From positions 1-7,179 of the forward strand of contig JAJXZA010000086.1 of NCBI GenBank assembly GCA_021780285.1: a DNA stretch of 7,179 bases. Reading direction: 5' to 3'. The stretch is from Planctomycetota bacterium (lineage in GTDB: Bacteria; Planctomycetota; Phycisphaerae; WQYP01). Shown in pieces: positions 6,357 through 7,179 of this stretch; positions within the stretch are counted from its first letter, which is position 1, and the number at the start of each line of letters is the position of its first letter. Under the pieces are notes generated by a model that saw nothing but the letters and a program-made list of their open reading frames with translations, searched no databases and had not been told where the DNA came from. A program made the position numbers and the translations under genes.

Positions 6357-6824
6357 GTGAAGAGCCTTACGGAGTATTTATGGTTTAATCATCCAGCACG
6401 GGTGGGTTTTATCAATATTACTTCGCAGGTTGAGGCCGCGGTGCAACGGAGTGGGGTGCAAGAGGGATTACTCCTGTGCAACGCAATGCATATTTCGGCA
6501 AGTGTTTTCATAAACGACAATGAGGCTGGCTTGCACGAAGATTACAAACGCTGGCTCGAGCGGCTTGCGCCGCATGCGCCGATAAGCCAGTATGAGCATA
6601 ACAACACGGGTGAAGACAATGCGGATGCCCACCTGAAGCGGCAAATCATGGGACGTGAGGTTGTGGTGGCCATTACGCAGGGGCGACTGGATTTTGGGCC
6701 ATGGGAGCAGGTTTTTTACGGCGAATTTGACGGCCGGCGGCGCAAACGCGTGCTTATAAAAATGGCTCTTCAGGCAATCGAGTGGGTAAATTATCCTGAA
6801 AAACATGATATGAGCCTTCATTGA
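6357..6824 (+). CDS. yjbQ: YjbQ family protein (UPF0047), secondary thiamine-phosphate synthase type
   Basis: The 155-residue product carries the family core in order: LLLCNAMHISASVFINDNEAGLHEDY (around H45; quoted as NAMHISASVFINDNE), ISQYEHNNTGEDNADAHLKR with H81 and H92 (77-95), ITQGRLDFGPWEQVFYGEFD (107-126) and GRRRKRVLIK (126-135). H45, H81 and H92 lie where the family has its conserved metal-site histidines. It is somewhat longer than the usual 130-140 residues because of a C-terminal tail. Members form small trimers; E. coli YjbQ showed weak thiamine-phosphate synthase activity, and the physiological role is uncertain. The GTG start is preceded by AGGAG with a 5-base gap. It begins 66 bases after dnaA on the same strand and could be cotranscribed, though no functional link to replication is known to me. 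Confidence 0.92.
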   Translation: MKSLTEYLWFNHPARVGFINITSQVEAAVQRSGVQEGLLLCNAMHISASVFINDNEAGLHEDYKRWLERLAPHAPISQYEHNNTGEDNADAHLKRQIMGREVVVAITQGRLDFGPWEQVFYGEFDGRRRKRVLIKMALQAIEWVNYPEKHDMSLH

Positions 6825-6878
6825 CGGTCGTTTTCTGCTACTTGACAGATTTTCAGAACTGTTGATTGTAATGGGATG

Positions 6879-6886
6879 GAAAAACA
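6879..6886 (+). repeat. Target-site duplication, left copy
   Basis: GAAAAACA immediately outside the left end of the 152-base element; repeated exactly at 7039-7046. Eight bases is the duplication length typical of the IS66 family. Confidence 0.82.
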
Positions 6887-6901
6887 GTAACCGTTCACGG
6901 G
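6887..6901 (+). repeat. Left terminal inverted repeat of the MITE
   Basis: GTAACCGTTCACGGG, 15 bases, the perfect reverse complement of 7024-7038; pairing stops exactly at both ends of this stretch. Confidence 0.88.
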
Positions 6902-6930
6902 GTAAAAACCATAGAAATAAAGGTAAATAA

Positions 6931-6952
6931 TCGGATGTTGCCGGCCATCCGA
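6931..6952. repeat. Hairpin inside the MITE
   Basis: TCGGATG (6931-6937) and CATCCGA (6946-6952) form a perfect 7-base stem around the loop TTGCCGGC, which itself contains the palindrome GCCGGC. No T-run follows on the plus strand and none correctly placed on the minus strand, so it does not look like an intrinsic terminator. Confidence 0.55.
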
Positions 6953-7023
6953 GTAAAAAATGCGCCCAAATCGGTCGCATACGGTCAGGAACCTTCATTT
7001 ATTGCCTAATTTCGCCACTTTGG

Positions 7024-7038
7024 CCCGTGAACGGTTAC
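7024..7038 (-). repeat. Right terminal inverted repeat of the MITE
   Basis: CCCGTGAACGGTTAC, the exact reverse complement of 6887-6901. Confidence 0.88.
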
Positions 7039-7046
7039 GAAAAACA
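7039..7046 (+). repeat. Target-site duplication, right copy
   Basis: GAAAAACA, identical to 6879-6886 and directly adjoining the right terminal repeat. Confidence 0.82.
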
Positions 7047-7077
7047 CTACTGTCCGGTCATAAGTCAAATAAATACC

Positions 7078-7179
7078 ATGAGTTACGATCATGCGGTGTT
7101 TGATGTTGCATGCCCTGAGTTGAAAAAAGCTGATTTATTGGGGTTTTTTCGAGAATCGTGACGCCGACAATTTGAAGTA
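7078..7179 (+). pseudogene. Possible 5' end of a frameshifted or slippage-dependent gene, cut by the window edge
   Basis: An ATG opens a 27-codon frame (MSYDHAVFDVACPELKKADL, then LGFFRES) ending at TGA 7159-7161. A T6 run (7144-7149) lies just before the end. Skipping one T gives LGFFENRDADNLK, which stays open to the end of the window and looks more protein-like. So this may be the start of a longer gene disrupted by a single-base insertion, read by slippage, or affected by a homopolymer error. I recognise no family and see no ribosome site before the ATG. The stretch 7047-7077 upstream (starting CTACTGTCCGGTCATAAG) shows no other feature I can name. It could equally be non-coding. Confidence 0.25.

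Larger units (their letters stand above)
6887..7038. mobile_element. 152-base MITE, probably IS66-related
   Basis: The element has perfect 15-base terminal inverted repeats, starting GTAACCGTTCACGGG on the left and ending with its exact reverse complement on the right, and a perfect 8-base duplication GAAAAACA on both sides. IS66-family elements have ends that begin with GTAA and make 8-base duplications, so a miniature derivative mobilised by an IS66-type transposase is the best explanation. There is no coding capacity: the only long frame crossing it (minus strand, 6998-6468) is mostly an antisense shadow of yjbQ. The inner part is A/T-rich and contains a hairpin (6931-6952). Subterminal parts are also roughly complementary (6914-6934 against 6992-7013), as if the original inverted ends were longer and have decayed. 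The intact duplication suggests a fairly recent insertion. It lies 62 bases after the yjbQ stop codon. Confidence 0.85.

Noticed and set aside
6468..6998. Minus-strand frame of 176 residues spanning yjbQ and part of the MITE
   Set aside because: Most of it is antisense to yjbQ, and it runs into the element without relation to its ends; no transposase motif is visible.
7122..7150. GAAAAAA / TTTTTTC inverted repeat near the window end
   Set aside because: Seven weak A/T-rich pairs with a 15-base loop, readily explained by homopolymer runs.
1..7179. CRISPR array, tRNA or rRNA genes
   Set aside because: No regularly spaced direct repeats and no tRNA-like cloverleaf or rRNA core segment were noticed on either strand.

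Overview
The window looks like a chromosomal segment from a planctomycete, most likely of the Phycisphaerae type. This rests on the style of the DnaA protein (a Walker A region reading GMCGLGKTH and a domain IV signature of GHRNHSTV), on an uncharacterised secreted protein of a kind I associate with that phylum, and on mixed ATG/GTG starts with clear AGGAG-type ribosome sites. The taxon is an inference from memory of these families; no rRNA gene is present to fix it.

Layout, left to right: (1) positions 2-1402 hold the 3' part of a YbjT-like NAD(P)-binding protein with a C-terminal DUF2867 domain; its first residues lie outside the window. (2) A convergent junction with an imperfect hairpin follows. 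(3) Three minus-strand genes, read right to left, form a probable operon: a secreted protein of unknown function (3082-2414), a 58-residue two-helix membrane protein of the PLDc_N type (2371-2195) and a YqgE/AlgH family protein (2077-1523). A TATAAT box on the minus strand sits about 50 bases before the first of them. (4) A divergent intergenic region with one doubtful small ORF leads to a plus-strand tandem GNAT acetyltransferase (3372-4370). (5) The 420-base gap before dnaA carries two perfect DnaA boxes, a third near-perfect palindromic one and an adjacent A/T-rich stretch, so it is a good candidate for the chromosomal replication origin. (6) dnaA (4791-6290) is followed not by dnaN but by a yjbQ-type gene (6357-6824).

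The last 355 bases contain no intact gene but are informative. A 152-base element at 6887-7038 has perfect 15-base terminal inverted repeats starting with GTAA and is flanked by a perfect 8-base direct repeat, GAAAAACA. This is the signature of a miniature, non-autonomous relative of the IS66 family. Right next to it begins a short reading frame that breaks after a T6 run and would stay open to the window edge if one T were skipped, possibly the start of another mobile gene.

How the parts fit: DnaA would bind the boxes upstream of its own gene, both to start replication and probably to control its own expression. The acetyltransferase, YqgE and YjbQ genes are accessory or housekeeping genes without an obvious functional link to replication. 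I found no convincing new multi-gene system. The most notable items are the putative oriC and the precisely bounded IS66-like MITE.
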